Shown here: in pieces, positions 21,659-30,076 of the stretch | Position numbering within the stretch: position 1 is the stretch's first letter | How the letters are laid out: every line of letters starts with the position of its first letter | Assembly: GCA_016715075.1 (NCBI GenBank) | Contig: JADKBK010000009.1 | Coordinates: 1 to 64,000 of the forward strand | Direction: 5' to 3' | DNA length: 64,000 nt | Source of the DNA: Bacteroidales bacterium | GTDB taxonomy: Bacteria; Bacteroidota; Bacteroidia; Bacteroidales; VadinHA17 | Notes under the pieces: generated by a model | Seen by the model: only the letters and a program-made list of their open reading frames with translations | Told to the model about the DNA's origin: nothing | Database searches by the model: none | Program-made: the position numbers and the translations under genes

Positions 21659-21814
21659 TCACAAAACTCGTCTACCCTGTATAACTCTGAAAATAATTGC
21701 TATTACTGCTATTACAAGAAGAATATGTATGATTCCTCCTGCACTGTACCCGATAAATCCTACTGCCCATGCGATAATCAGGATTACTGCGACAACATAA
21801 AGTAAATTTCCCAT
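21659..21814 (-). CDS. lmo0937-family small membrane protein
   Basis: A 51-codon frame reading MGNLLYVVAVILIIAWAVGF and then IGYSAGGIIHILLVIAVIA, ending in a basic FRVIQGRR tail. This is the two-helix pattern of the lmo0937 family, with its glycine-rich turn between the helices. Such proteins are frequent partners of CsbD and YtxH in stress operons. The ATG is at 21814-21812 and the stop at 21661-21659. It lies 64 bases after the CsbD-like gene. Confidence 0.85.
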   Translation of the reverse strand: MGNLLYVVAVILIIAWAVGFIGYSAGGIIHILLVIAVIAIIFRVIQGRRVL

Positions 21815-21878
21815 GACATTTTGTTTTTAATTAATAATTAGAGATGCTTAAAAGGTTTCTGTATTTCTGATTTTCTGA

Positions 21879-22067
21879 CTAGAGGTCAGAAATAATTGTG
21901 CGTATCTCATCACTTGACATCCCAAGTTTTGTCTGGAGCCTTGTTATCAACTCTTCCTGTCTACCCTCAAGCAATAACAGATCCTCATTCGATAACGTGG
22001 CAAACTGAAGCTTAAGCTTCCCTTTTGTCTCGTTCCAGTTACCGTGTAATCCTATAAGATGTTCCAT
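21879..22067 (-). CDS. CsbD-like general stress protein
   Basis: The segment NWNETKGKLKLQFATLSNED followed by LLLLEGRQEELITRLQTKLG matches the CsbD family (NWxxxKGKxK...LTxxDL...GxxxxLxGKLQxxyG). An open frame extends upstream to 22118, but the -7 element of promoter B lies at 22109-22106, so transcription should begin near 22100 and cannot include that start. I therefore place the start at the ATG 22067-22065, giving 62 residues (the family's normal size) and a leader of about 30 bases. It heads the minus-strand operon that runs to the GH130 and YihY genes. Confidence 0.85.
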   Translation of the reverse strand: MEHLIGLHGNWNETKGKLKLQFATLSNEDLLLLEGRQEELITRLQTKLGMSSDEIRTIISDL

Positions 22068-22105
22068 GAATTCCGTTATTGATTTGTCAGATTGAAATGT
22101 CATTA

Positions 22106-22171
22106 CAAAGATCGCCACACTTGATACCCCGGACGTTACATTATTTCATGAATAACTTACATTATTCACAC
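22106..22171 (-). promoter_or_regulatory. Direct-repeat promoter B (csbD-led operon)
   Basis: Minus strand: GTGTGAATAATGTAA (22171-22157), then ATGTAA beginning at 22141, then TTTG at 22109-22106 (GATCTTTGTAAT). The spacings are 21 bases between boxes and 32 bases from box 2 to TTTG, identical to promoters A, C and E. The first box matches promoters A and C at 14 of 15 positions. Confidence 0.75.
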
Positions 22172-22248
22172 CTGATTGACCAAGCCGAATCATGAGTGAC
22201 ACCACCTGGCTGACAAAGACCGGAAACGCAACTAATTATCTGAGAATT

Positions 22249-22307
22249 ATGTAATATATATGAAAAATAGTGTAACAGGTATCTTAAATTGAATGGTGAA
22301 ATTTATG
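22249..22307 (+). promoter_or_regulatory. Direct-repeat promoter G (HEAT/peptidase unit)
   Basis: ATGTAA at 22249-22254 and GTGTAA at 22270-22275 are 21 bases apart. TTTA (22302-22305) begins 32 bases after box 2, at the place of TTTG elsewhere. It points toward the HEAT-repeat gene, with about 110 bases of leader. It is divergent from promoter B in the same intergenic space. The imperfect -7 lowers confidence. Confidence 0.5.
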
Positions 22308-22421
22308 ACCGCGAAAAAGCAAGAACTCATATGTCCAAAAGATGTGTGAATTGACTTCACAATCATGGATGAATATTAGTACAGGCTCTTAACGCTGGTA
22401 CCTTTTTTGAATTTTCAGATT

Positions 22422-22964
22422 ATGAAAAATAATGGCAATCCGGAAATAGATAAAATACTTAATGATACTCCGGTATATCAGGTAAATCTAATCAAATCGT
22501 CACTTGATAACACAAACTTCAATACTAAAGTCCGTTCAAGAAAGACTTTGGTGAAAATGGGGAAATCGATCCTCCCTATGATGCATAAACTTATTAGGGC
22601 GAAAGAGGTACCTCTCAGGTTGGAGGCATCCAAGATTATTGAGCTTATTGCCGACAGGATATCAATACCTGTACTGATTGACCTGCTTGATGATACTGAA
22701 TTTGATATCAGGTGGATTGCCGGGGAAGGTCTCATTAAAATAGGCAGACGAAGTTTACGGCCTTTACTGACCGCAGTTCGTGACAGAAAAAGCTCAGTTC
22801 TCTTCAATGAAGGGGCACACCGTGTTTTATTAAGCCTCCTGAATGAAAATGAGAAGAAAAAAGAAATGTCTCTGCTGTTAAGTCTTGAAAATTATCATGC
22901 TCTTGGAGCCATTGCTCCGGTTGAGGCATCAATAATACTGGGACCATCTACAAGTTCAAAATGA
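22422..22964 (+). CDS. HEAT-repeat-like protein
   Basis: About 180 residues (from the ATG at 22422; an in-frame TTG at 22407 is less likely) with two or three HEAT-like helical repeats: RSRKTLVKMGKSILPMMHKL, LRLEASKIIELIADRISIPV and IRWIAGEGLIKIGRRSLRPL. The last two carry the D/R-rich turn usual in HEAT or PBS-lyase repeats. Such proteins are interaction scaffolds; no catalytic motif is visible. It is followed after 6 bases by the M1 peptidase gene, so the two are probably coexpressed from promoter G. Confidence 0.7.
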   Translation: MKNNGNPEIDKILNDTPVYQVNLIKSSLDNTNFNTKVRSRKTLVKMGKSILPMMHKLIRAKEVPLRLEASKIIELIADRISIPVLIDLLDDTEFDIRWIAGEGLIKIGRRSLRPLLTAVRDRKSSVLFNEGAHRVLLSLLNENEKKKEMSLLLSLENYHALGAIAPVEASIILGPSTSSK

Positions 22965-22970
22965 TCAGGA

Positions 22971-25949
22971 TTGATATTCTGTATTAATAAATATGTCTTT
23001 AGAAGGTATTTCCTGCTCAGCCTGGGAATCTTCTGTCAGTTAACCCTGGTCATTTCTCAGGAGTATTTTCAACAGGAGGTTAATCATACAATTCTGGTAA
23101 AGCTCAATGACAAGAAGCATGAACTTGATGGATATGAGTCTATTGAATATATTAACAATTCACCTGACACCCTGAACTTTTTATATTTCCATCTCTGGCC
23201 AAATGGCTATTCTGATAATAATACCGAATTAGCCAAAGAGATCTTCAGAAGGGATGGAAAGAAAAAATTGTTCAGGGATCCGGAATTACAGGGTTTTATT
23301 GATTCACTGGATTTTAAATTAGCAGGGAATCCTGCCAAATGGGATCTTCTAAAGGATTTCCCTGATATCTGCAGGATATTGCTGAATGAACCCTTGTTAC
23401 CAGGCGATACACTTGACATAACAACTCCCTTTCATATAAAGATCCCCAAAGGTATAACTTCACGATTAGGACATATCGGGGAATCGTATCAGATCTCACA
23501 GTGGTATCCGAAACCTGCAGTATACGACAAAACAGGCTGGCATCAAATGCCTTATATGGACGAGGGTGAGTTCTTTTCAGAATTTGGCAGCTTTGATGTA
23601 AGCATAACTTTACCGGCCAATTATATAGTTGGGGCTACTGGCAATCTTCAGAATGCAGCTGAAGAAGAATATCTTGACAGCCTTGCTGCAGACAGCTCCT
23701 GGATGAAAGGACCGGAATGGTCCATAAAAGGTTTTCCTCCTTCATCATATCGGCTTAAAACTTTAAGGTATACTGAAAATAACATTCACGATTTCGCATG
23801 GTTTGCTGACAAAAGATTCCATGTCATGAAAGGGAAAGTAATACTTCCCGATTCCCGCAGAGAAGTAACCACCTGGGCGATGTTTACAGATCAGGAAGCT
23901 CAGTTATGGAAGAATTCCATTTCTTACATAAATAAAGCAATCCAGTATTTCTCAGAATGGAATGGAGATTACCCTTATAAAAGCTTTATAGCTGTTCAGA
24001 GTGCTCTGAATTCGGGAGCCGGAATGGAATATCCGGGTATAACTGTAATAGGACTGGCAAAGGATCCATATTTCCTCGATGAAGTTTTAGCCCATGAAAT
24101 ATCTCACAGCTGGTTTTACAGCGCTATCGGATCAAATGAAAGAAGGTATCCCTATATGGACGAAAGCCTTGCAAGTGCATACGAGTCGAGATACATGGAA
24201 TTAAGATATCCCGGAAAGAAATACTGGGAGGCAGATCTGAAAAACCGGAAAATAGCAAGATTCTTCAGGATAGAAGATATGCCTGTTCAAAGAATACAGG
24301 AGCTTGCATGGATCGTACCGGCCAGGAATAATCTTGAACAGCCTGCTAATCTGCCATCATATGATTACAGTTATGATAATTACGGCAATATTATATACAA
24401 TAAAGCTGCACAGGGATTCAACTATCTGAGGCTATATCTCGGTGATTCCCTGTTTAATTCCATAATGCATGATTATTACCGTTCATGGAAAAACAGGCAT
24501 CCGGGACCTGAAGATCTCAGGAAAGTTTTTGAATCAGGAACAGAAAAAGATCTTTCGTGGTTCTTTAATGATTTTCTGGGTACCGTAAAACGTCTGGATT
24601 ATAAGGTTATTCGTATTGAGGATCAGAAGCTGCTGATCAAAAACAATGGGGAATTGCAGGCCCCTGTCCTTATTTCAGGGATTACAGGTGATTCAGTGGT
24701 TTCAGAATACCGGGCCGAGGGTTTTAAAGGGAAAAAATGGATCAATTTAGGGCCCAATAATTACGATGAGATAAAAATCGATCCAGGTCACAAAATGACT
24801 GAATTATACAGGTTGAACAACAATATCCGGACAAGAGGCATATTCCGCAGGTCAGATCCTTTTCAGGTCCAGTTCCTGTATACCATAGAGGATCCCGATA
24901 AAAGATACCTGGAATATCTGCCTGCATTTGACTGGAATCGTGTCGACGGGTTTATGATTGGCGCTGCAATACACAATGGGACAATGATCCCAAAAAGAAT
25001 AAAATATTTTATGATGCCGTTCTATTCATTCCATAAAAATGGCATAACAGGGTATGGAAATATATCATTAAATATTACCCCGTACAACTATTTTATCAGG
25101 CTTGCCACCTTTACTCTGGAAGGATCTCAGTTTGGAGCACCCGGAAATCAGAATTACCATAAAATAAAGATTGGAATAGACCTCACTTTAAAATCGGACC
25201 TTTTTGATAAATCAATCAAACAGAATCTCTTTGGGTACTATTATGCCGCATCTGACCTGAATCAGATTGAAGCTCTGGAACCTGCAGCAATTCTGTCGTA
25301 TATGCAATGCGGATATCTCATTGAGAGGTTCGGAATAATAAATCCATATAAAATCGCTGTTTCACTTGAATCCGGAAAAGCTTATATCAAGACATCACTG
25401 GAGATAAATTACAGGCATAGTTACACCGGAAAGAACAGTGGCCTGGATATAAGAATTTTTTCAGGAATCATGCTTCGGAATAATTCGTCAGATCCAATAG
25501 ATGCATTTTCAGCTGGTGCAAGGAGTGGCCCAGAACTATATCTTTACCAGGGTGTATATCCTGATCGATTCAGCAGGTTCCCTGCAAACTTCTGGTCCAG
25601 ACAGATGACCTTTTCTGAGGGAGGCCTTGTGAGTTCTGTCAGTGACAGCCTTGGATATGGCAATTGGCTTTGTTCAGTAACGCTGACCAGCAATTTTCCT
25701 GGAAAAGCCTCAGCCATTCCTGTTAAACCATTTGTCAACTTATCGTTGAATGATTTTAGCACCAGAAATAGTCCTAAAGCAATGTTTTCCTTTGAAGCAG
25801 GCTTTAAAGCAGGTATATGGGATTTTTTCGAGATCTATATCCCTCTTGTTGTTTCCGGAAATATTGATGTTTTAACAGGATCATTCAGGAACAGGATCAG
25901 GTTTATATTCAGACTCGACAGGCTGACTGTGCCCAGGTTTAAATCTTAA
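22971..25949 (+). CDS. M1 family (gluzincin) aminopeptidase-like protein
   Basis: A 992-residue protein with an N-terminal signal/anchor (RRYFLLSLGIFCQLTLVIS), an M1-type beta-saddle domain, and a catalytic domain with the zinc motif HEISH (H375, E376, H379) and third ligand E398 in MDESLASAYE. The substrate loop GAGMEYPG (family GxMEN) lies upstream. The C-terminal 380 residues are beta-rich and unlike standard M1 domains. Probably periplasmic or outer-membrane associated. The assigned start is TTG at 22971. An ATG overlapping the previous stop (ATGA, 22961-22964) is one base out of frame, so the true start could be there if another base is wrong. Confidence 0.85.
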   Translation: MIFCINKYVFRRYFLLSLGIFCQLTLVISQEYFQQEVNHTILVKLNDKKHELDGYESIEYINNSPDTLNFLYFHLWPNGYSDNNTELAKEIFRRDGKKKLFRDPELQGFIDSLDFKLAGNPAKWDLLKDFPDICRILLNEPLLPGDTLDITTPFHIKIPKGITSRLGHIGESYQISQWYPKPAVYDKTGWHQMPYMDEGEFFSEFGSFDVSITLPANYIVGATGNLQNAAEEEYLDSLAADSSWMKGPEWSIKGFPPSSYRLKTLRYTENNIHDFAWFADKRFHVMKGKVILPDSRREVTTWAMFTDQEAQLWKNSISYINKAIQYFSEWNGDYPYKSFIAVQSALNSGAGMEYPGITVIGLAKDPYFLDEVLAHEISHSWFYSAIGSNERRYPYMDESLASAYESRYMELRYPGKKYWEADLKNRKIARFFRIEDMPVQRIQELAWIVPARNNLEQPANLPSYDYSYDNYGNIIYNKAAQGFNYLRLYLGDSLFNSIMHDYYRSWKNRHPGPEDLRKVFESGTEKDLSWFFNDFLGTVKRLDYKVIRIEDQKLLIKNNGELQAPVLISGITGDSVVSEYRAEGFKGKKWINLGPNNYDEIKIDPGHKMTELYRLNNNIRTRGIFRRSDPFQVQFLYTIEDPDKRYLEYLPAFDWNRVDGFMIGAAIHNGTMIPKRIKYFMMPFYSFHKNGITGYGNISLNITPYNYFIRLATFTLEGSQFGAPGNQNYHKIKIGIDLTLKSDLFDKSIKQNLFGYYYAASDLNQIEALEPAAILSYMQCGYLIERFGIINPYKIAVSLESGKAYIKTSLEINYRHSYTGKNSGLDIRIFSGIMLRNNSSDPIDAFSAGARSGPELYLYQGVYPDRFSRFPANFWSRQMTFSEGGLVSSVSDSLGYGNWLCSVTLTSNFPGKASAIPVKPFVNLSLNDFSTRNSPKAMFSFEAGFKAGIWDFFEIYIPLVVSGNIDVLTGSFRNRIRFIFRLDRLTVPRFKS

Positions 25950-26011
25950 CTGTGATGATTATTTATGGCTGAACTTCTTCTGAAAAAGGTTAATGTGATA
26001 ATAGCCACAAA

Positions 26012-26038
26012 AAAAGCCTCTGAAATTCAGAGGCTTTT
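26012..26038. terminator. Bidirectional intrinsic terminator
   Basis: A perfect stem (AAAAGCCTCTGAA paired with TTCAGAGGCTTTT) with A-runs on one side and T-runs on the other. On the plus strand it ends the M1 peptidase gene. On the minus strand it is followed by TTTTTTT and would end the short transcript from promoter E. Confidence 0.85.
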
Positions 26039-26070
26039 CACATTGTCCCGATACCACACTTTTAATGCAT

Positions 26071-26151
26071 TTACCTGATTTTATATTGATCAACCCTAAA
26101 CCCTGAAGATAGTACAATACATTCTTCATGTGACATCAGAATATCTGCCAT
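26071..26151 (-). CDS. Possible 26-residue micro-protein
   Basis: ATG at 26151-26149 opens a 26-codon frame beginning MADILMSHEECIVLSSGFRV and ending at TAA 26073-26071. A GAGGGG stretch lies about 20 bases upstream, farther than a normal ribosome site. There is no hydrophobic segment. It lies inside the transcript predicted from promoter E. It may be fortuitous. Confidence 0.2.
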   Translation of the reverse strand: MADILMSHEECIVLSSGFRVDQYKIR

Positions 26152-26263
26152 GCATTTAAGCAGATTCCCCTCTATATATTAATTCAACCTATTCCGGCTG
26201 GCAAGTAATTCGCAAAAAATTTAAAACAGTCCAGAATCAGACAATCATACTAATCCTTCATTA

Positions 26264-26320
26264 CAAAGATCGACAAACACGGTTAATGGGCTATTACATA
26301 ATTTTTATTAAAAGTTACAA
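26264..26320 (-). promoter_or_regulatory. Direct-repeat promoter E (small transcript)
   Basis: Minus strand: TTGTAA beginning at 26320, ATGTAA beginning at 26299, TTTG at 26267-26264 (CGATCTTTGTAATG, nearly identical to the -7 region of promoter B). Spacings are 21 and 32 bases. No known protein gene follows within 230 bases. Confidence 0.7.
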
Positions 26321-26412
26321 TATTATAATGTCCCGGGTACTTCCATAAAGCAGCAATTCAAATAGAGTCAGAAAGCCGGAAAGTTACTGATTGAGAGTAC
26401 TGTAAAAACAAC

Positions 26413-26438
26413 AAAGGCTGAAGATCATTTCAGCCTTT
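26413..26438 (-). terminator. Intrinsic terminator of the coiled-coil protein gene
   Basis: Stem AAAGGCTGAA / TTCAGCCTTT with a six-base loop. On the minus strand it is followed by a T-rich stretch (GTTGTTTTTA). It lies 33 bases past the restored stop of the preceding gene. Confidence 0.75.
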
Positions 26439-26470
26439 GGGAAGAAGGCCTTATGGCCCATTTGAATTCT

Positions 26471-26924
26471 TTAGATTATCTTGAAATCTTTCAATTCTTT
26501 TGAAAGTTCATCCAGATCACGGTTGAATTTAGTTTTAAAAGTTGAAAATTTTGTTTGTCCTTCAACTTTGTATTCAGCCAGTTCCTTTTAAGGTCATTGT
26601 TTTTCTGTTCCAGATTGCTGACCTTTTCTGATCAGCAGCCTGATCTTTTGAGTTGTTTATTACGATTTTCGATCTCAAATCAGCAATGTTCTTTTCATTG
26701 GTTTTGAATTTGTCGTTTGACTCCTTTGTAAGCTGCTGATAATCAGACACCGAGTCTTTCTGAGCCACAATTAGATCCTGCTTTGCCACAACAACATCCT
26801 TTTTCTCTTGCTTCAGATTTTCTCTGGCTTTCACTGATTCTTTATCAGGAGCCTGCCCGAAAGAAGTTGTAACTGTTCCAGCCATAAATGCTATTACTGT
26901 AATACTTAAAAGTAATTTTCTCAT
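26471..26924 (-). CDS. Secreted coiled-coil protein, two one-base breaks
   Basis: The frame from ATG 26924 encodes a Sec signal peptide (cleavage about residue 23, SFGQA) and a lysine/glutamine-rich coiled coil. It then falls into an early stop at 26574. Adding one base in the T4 run at 26624-26627 and one in the CC at 26584-26585 restores a continuous coiled coil (VSNLEQKNNDLKRELAEYK) ending KELKDFKII-stop at 26471, 151 residues in all. The restored end sits just before the terminator at 26438. The periplasmic coiled coil has no identified partner. An inverted repeat TGACCT/AGGTCA (26969-26984) separates it from the YXWGXW gene upstream, with which it may be cotranscribed. Confidence 0.7.
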
Positions 26925-27027
26925 TTTTTTGAATTATTAATTTAGATACTTAGATAAATTGATCTTCCTGACCTGTGAAGGTCAATCCTTTACAATTTGA
27001 ACTTGTTGAATAAAGCACCATCACTTA

Positions 27028-27471
27028 CTAATACCTGTTTCGATTCTGATTATGCCTGTTCCTTGTGTTACCATCTGAATGCCAATGGCCTTTTGACCAG
27101 GTTTTACCTCTGGGTGTTGACTGCCAGTAACCTGATATATATGTTTTTCCCTGTCTGGGGCTATCCCAATAACCATTTTTCTGGTAATACTGCTGTGAAC
27201 GGTTATTCCAGCTCCAGTCACCATCAATCCATATTGAGAGATTATTTGGACGTGCAGGTCTGTCATATTGGACGTATGCAGGTTCATTCGCCATGTATCC
27301 GGCAGTACAGCTGTTTACGATTAATGCTGTTCCGGCCAGACTGGCTGCAAAAACTATTTTTTTCAGATGACTGCTGATTCTTTTGCCAAAACTGGTTTTG
27401 GATGCATTCGGTGACGGATCAGCTTTGAATCCGTTTTGAACGGCTTTTTGTAAGATTTCTTTTGTCCCCAT
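27028..27471 (-). CDS. YXWGXW-repeat lipoprotein
   Basis: About 147 residues from ATG 27471-27469. The C-terminal half has three tryptophan/glycine repeats (WIDGDWSW, GYWDSPRQGKTYISGYW, PRGKTWSKGHW) as in the YXWGXW/BcpO-related family of small outer-membrane-associated proteins. The lipobox is IVNSC (about Cys55), preceded by an unusually long 35-residue basic n-region. An upstream in-frame start at 27546 is excluded because the -7 of promoter C is at 27512-27509. The leader is then about 30 bases. Confidence 0.75.
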   Translation of the reverse strand: MGTKEILQKAVQNGFKADPSPNASKTSFGKRISSHLKKIVFAASLAGTALIVNSCTAGYMANEPAYVQYDRPARPNNLSIWIDGDWSWNNRSQQYYQKNGYWDSPRQGKTYISGYWQSTPRGKTWSKGHWHSDGNTRNRHNQNRNRY

Positions 27472-27508
27472 TTTGTGAACTATTAATTGTGAATAAATTT
27501 TCACAATA

Positions 27509-27574
27509 CAAAGGTGGGGCCTTAAATGAACGAAATCATTACACAATTGGAGACAAGAGTTACATCATTCACAC
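27509..27574 (-). promoter_or_regulatory. Direct-repeat promoter C (YXWGXW unit)
   Basis: Minus strand: GTGTGAATGATGTAA (27574-27560), GTGTAA beginning at 27544, ACCTTTG with TTTG at 27512-27509. Spacings are 21 and 32 bases. The first box is identical to that of promoter A over 15 bases. It begins only 10 bases after the restored stop of the response-regulator gene. Confidence 0.78.
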
Positions 27575-27583
27575 CTGCAGCAA

Positions 27584-28019
27584 CTACATCTTCTCCATAT
27601 ACCAGTTCAAGGCTTTTTCTATTTTCTGATAGTGAAAGATTGTAGTAATAGCGCGTTGTAACCGCAGGAAAGCAGTTTCACTTTTTACTATATAGTCAAA
27701 AGCCTGGTGTTTCATACAATTGACAGCTACATCGATCTTGTCCTGTGAGGATAGCATAATAACCTGGAATCTCCGGATGTATTAATTTAATTCTGTCGAG
27801 AGTTTCCAACCCATTTATGGCACTACTATCAACACTGTTGAGATAATAATCTAAAACTATAACATCAGGATGCAGTGATAAACTATCGATACATAGTTCT
27901 CCTGTACCATAGGTCATGATATCGGATTCAGTATTTCCAGTGAATTCAATCTCAAGGGATTTTAAAAATAATACATCATCATCAACCAGAAAAATTAGTA
28001 TTTTTTTCTCGTTCGTCAT
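27584..28019 (-). CDS. Single-domain response regulator, one-base break near 27763
   Basis: A receiver domain with acidic pair D13/D14 (LVDDDV) and phosphoacceptor D57 (VIVLDYYLN). The frame breaks after HPEIP, where one surplus base in the pair at 27763-27764 shifts it to a stop at 27696. Removing that base restores PVIMLSSQDKIDVAVNCMKH, QAFDYIVKSETAFLRLQ and a helical tail ending at TAG 27584, 144 residues in all. The restored KSE supplies the conserved lysine. There is no output domain, so it probably works by protein contact. It overlaps the hybrid kinase gene by 4 bases (ATGA) and should be its partner in a phosphorelay. Confidence 0.85.
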
Positions 28020-30001
28020 TGGTTGGCTCTTTTTATGTAATCATACTCCTCTTTCAACTCTTCACAGGCTTTTGAGCAGATCGAATCAATCTGATTGACC
28101 AGTCCATGAATTTCATCAAGGTTTTGTTTCGCGGATGCATCTTTCTGGATTTGCCTGGCAACGTCCTCATTTTCCTTAGAGATACCCACTATTGAAAATG
28201 AAGGAATTATCTTATGAGCTGCTGTATAGAGTGAATCCCAGTCTTTATCCGACAATGCTTTTTTCATTTTACTGATAAGTGACGGGGTTTGTTCCAGGTA
28301 CAGTTCTATCATTTCCATCATTAAATCAGGATTGGCCTTTGTTCGTTTGTATAAGTAGGTCAGATCCACGCATTTTGTTTTGCCCACCACTGAACGGATC
28401 CCTGTTGAGGATGCCTGCTTTTTTAGCAGATCAACTATTTTGCCGTATAAAGTTCTTTCATTAAGAGGCTTTGAAATATAATCATTCATTCCCATTGCCT
28501 TACATCGGTCCAGGTCAGCCGTTGTCACATCAGCTGTCAACGCGATTATGGGGATTTGATTTTTCAATACGGAACGTATGTGTTTTGCTGCTTCAAAGCC
28601 ATTCATTTCAGGCATCTGGAGATCCATGAGAACAATATCATACGATTTTTCCTCCAGCATGCTGATGGCTATTTTTCCATTACCTGCAATATCATATTCA
28701 AATCCGAAATCGTCGAGAAGTGTTTTCATCAGCAACTGGTTGAGCGCTATATCCTCAACTACCAGTACCCTTATACCTTTTAAATCGTCAACCAGTTCCA
28801 GTGTCTCAAGATCTGATTCAGCTTCAGCTTCAGTTTTCTTATAAGGCAGGACAAAGCTAAAGGTGGAACCTTTATTTATTGTACTGATTACATTTATTGT
28901 TCCTCCCTGTGATTCTACTAATTGCTTGGCAATTGCGAGTCCCAAACCGGTGCCTCCGTAGAGCCTTGACGTTTCGTTGGTTGCCTGCTGAAAGTTCTCA
29001 AAAATGTGGTCTATTTTTTCACTCGCTATTCCGATTCCTGTATCCTGAACAATAAATTCAATTTTTACCTGCTTTTCATCCTCACTTAATAAATTAACAC
29101 TCACTGTTATCTCCCCTTCAATAGTGAATTTTATGGCATTACTGACAAGGTTCAGAATAATCTGATGCAAACGAACGGGATCACCAACAAGTACATTCGG
29201 AATATTTTCGTCATATTTTTTTATAAGCCGTAAATTCTTCTCAAGGAATTTGGTTTCAAAAACATGAATCATCGTTGATATAGAAGCTGACATCTTAAAA
29301 GGGATCTGCTCAAAATTCATTTTACCGGCATCTACCTTTGCAAGGTCAAGGATATCATTAATCAATACGGTCAGAGCATCACCGCTCATTTTTATTGCAG
29401 TTAGATATCCTTTTTGCCGTTCGGTTAAATTTGTTTTCAGGAGCACTTTTGTAAACCCTATAATTGAATTCATGGGAGTACGTATCTCATGACTCATATT
29501 TGATAAAAACTGTTGTTTGGATTTTACTGCATCTTCAGCTGTCTTTGCAGCTTTTTCAGCTCTGGATTTTGCCTCTTCTGCGAGCATGGTCGCCATTTCA
29601 GCCTGCACTTTAGCCTCAATAAGCTCCGCTTCAATTCTGTTATGATCAGTAATATCCCTGGCCACAACAACTACACCTATTACTCTCCCATGCTCATCTT
29701 TGTATACTGAACCATTAAATAATACATCCGTAAGCTTACCGTCAGAGATTGTTAAAGGATAATCTGCCACGAATCCCTGTGCAAAAACCTGTTTGTAAAT
29801 CTCACGGGCTTTCTCAGGTTCAGTGAAGTAGTCGAAGAAATCGGTACCGATCAGGTTCTCCCTCGACATTTCTGTCATGTTTACTGATGCATTGTTAATG
29901 TCAGTTATTTTCCCGTCCGGACTGATAGTAAAAAGCGGATCAAGACTGGCTTCAATAAGACTTCTTGCGTACCTTGATTCTTCTCTTTTAAATGCTTCCA
30001 T
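28016..30001 (-). CDS. PAS hybrid histidine kinase with receiver and Hpt domains
   Basis: The 661-residue soluble protein has, in order: one PAS domain (about 10-125, ITDH at its end), a coiled coil (125-160), HisKA with H171 in SHEIRTPMN, HATPase with the N-box near N287 and GTGLGLAIAK near 351-360, a receiver domain with D460 (IVLMDLQMPEMNG), and a C-terminal Hpt domain with H596 (AAHKIIPS). It has no membrane segment, so it senses a cytoplasmic or redox/energy cue through PAS. Its neighbours are an AraC-type gene 75 bases upstream and a lone receiver downstream with 4-base overlap. All parts of a His-Asp-His-Asp relay are therefore present in one operon. Confidence 0.92.
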   Translation of the reverse strand: MEAFKREESRYARSLIEASLDPLFTISPDGKITDINNASVNMTEMSRENLIGTDFFDYFTEPEKAREIYKQVFAQGFVADYPLTISDGKLTDVLFNGSVYKDEHGRVIGVVVVARDITDHNRIEAELIEAKVQAEMATMLAEEAKSRAEKAAKTAEDAVKSKQQFLSNMSHEIRTPMNSIIGFTKVLLKTNLTERQKGYLTAIKMSGDALTVLINDILDLAKVDAGKMNFEQIPFKMSASISTMIHVFETKFLEKNLRLIKKYDENIPNVLVGDPVRLHQIILNLVSNAIKFTIEGEITVSVNLLSEDEKQVKIEFIVQDTGIGIASEKIDHIFENFQQATNETSRLYGGTGLGLAIAKQLVESQGGTINVISTINKGSTFSFVLPYKKTEAEAESDLETLELVDDLKGIRVLVVEDIALNQLLMKTLLDDFGFEYDIAGNGKIAISMLEEKSYDIVLMDLQMPEMNGFEAAKHIRSVLKNQIPIIALTADVTTADLDRCKAMGMNDYISKPLNERTLYGKIVDLLKKQASSTGIRSVVGKTKCVDLTYLYKRTKANPDLMMEMIELYLEQTPSLISKMKKALSDKDWDSLYTAAHKIIPSFSIVGISKENEDVARQIQKDASAKQNLDEIHGLVNQIDSICSKACEELKEEYDYIKRANQ

Positions 30002-30076
30002 GATATTCTTTTTGAAAAAGTACTCCCTGAAATAATAATTGTAGATTGACGATTCGCAATACTTGTGCTACTGAAG

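Larger units (their letters stand above)
26012..26257 (-). ncRNA. Candidate stress-regulon small RNA (or leader of a micro-ORF)
   Basis: Promoter E (26264-26320) directs transcription leftward into a space with no recognisable gene. An intrinsic terminator closes it at 26038-26012, predicting an RNA of roughly 240 bases. Early ATGs in this stretch are followed by stops within a few codons. The only reasonable frame is the 26-codon one at 26071-26151. Both the promoter match (21 and 32 base spacings) and the terminator are strong; the product type is inference. Confidence 0.5.

Noticed and set aside
26969..26984. TGACCT/AGGTCA inverted repeat as a terminator
   Set aside because: It has no T-run and a short stem; an operator or processing site is equally possible, so it is only noted under the coiled-coil gene.
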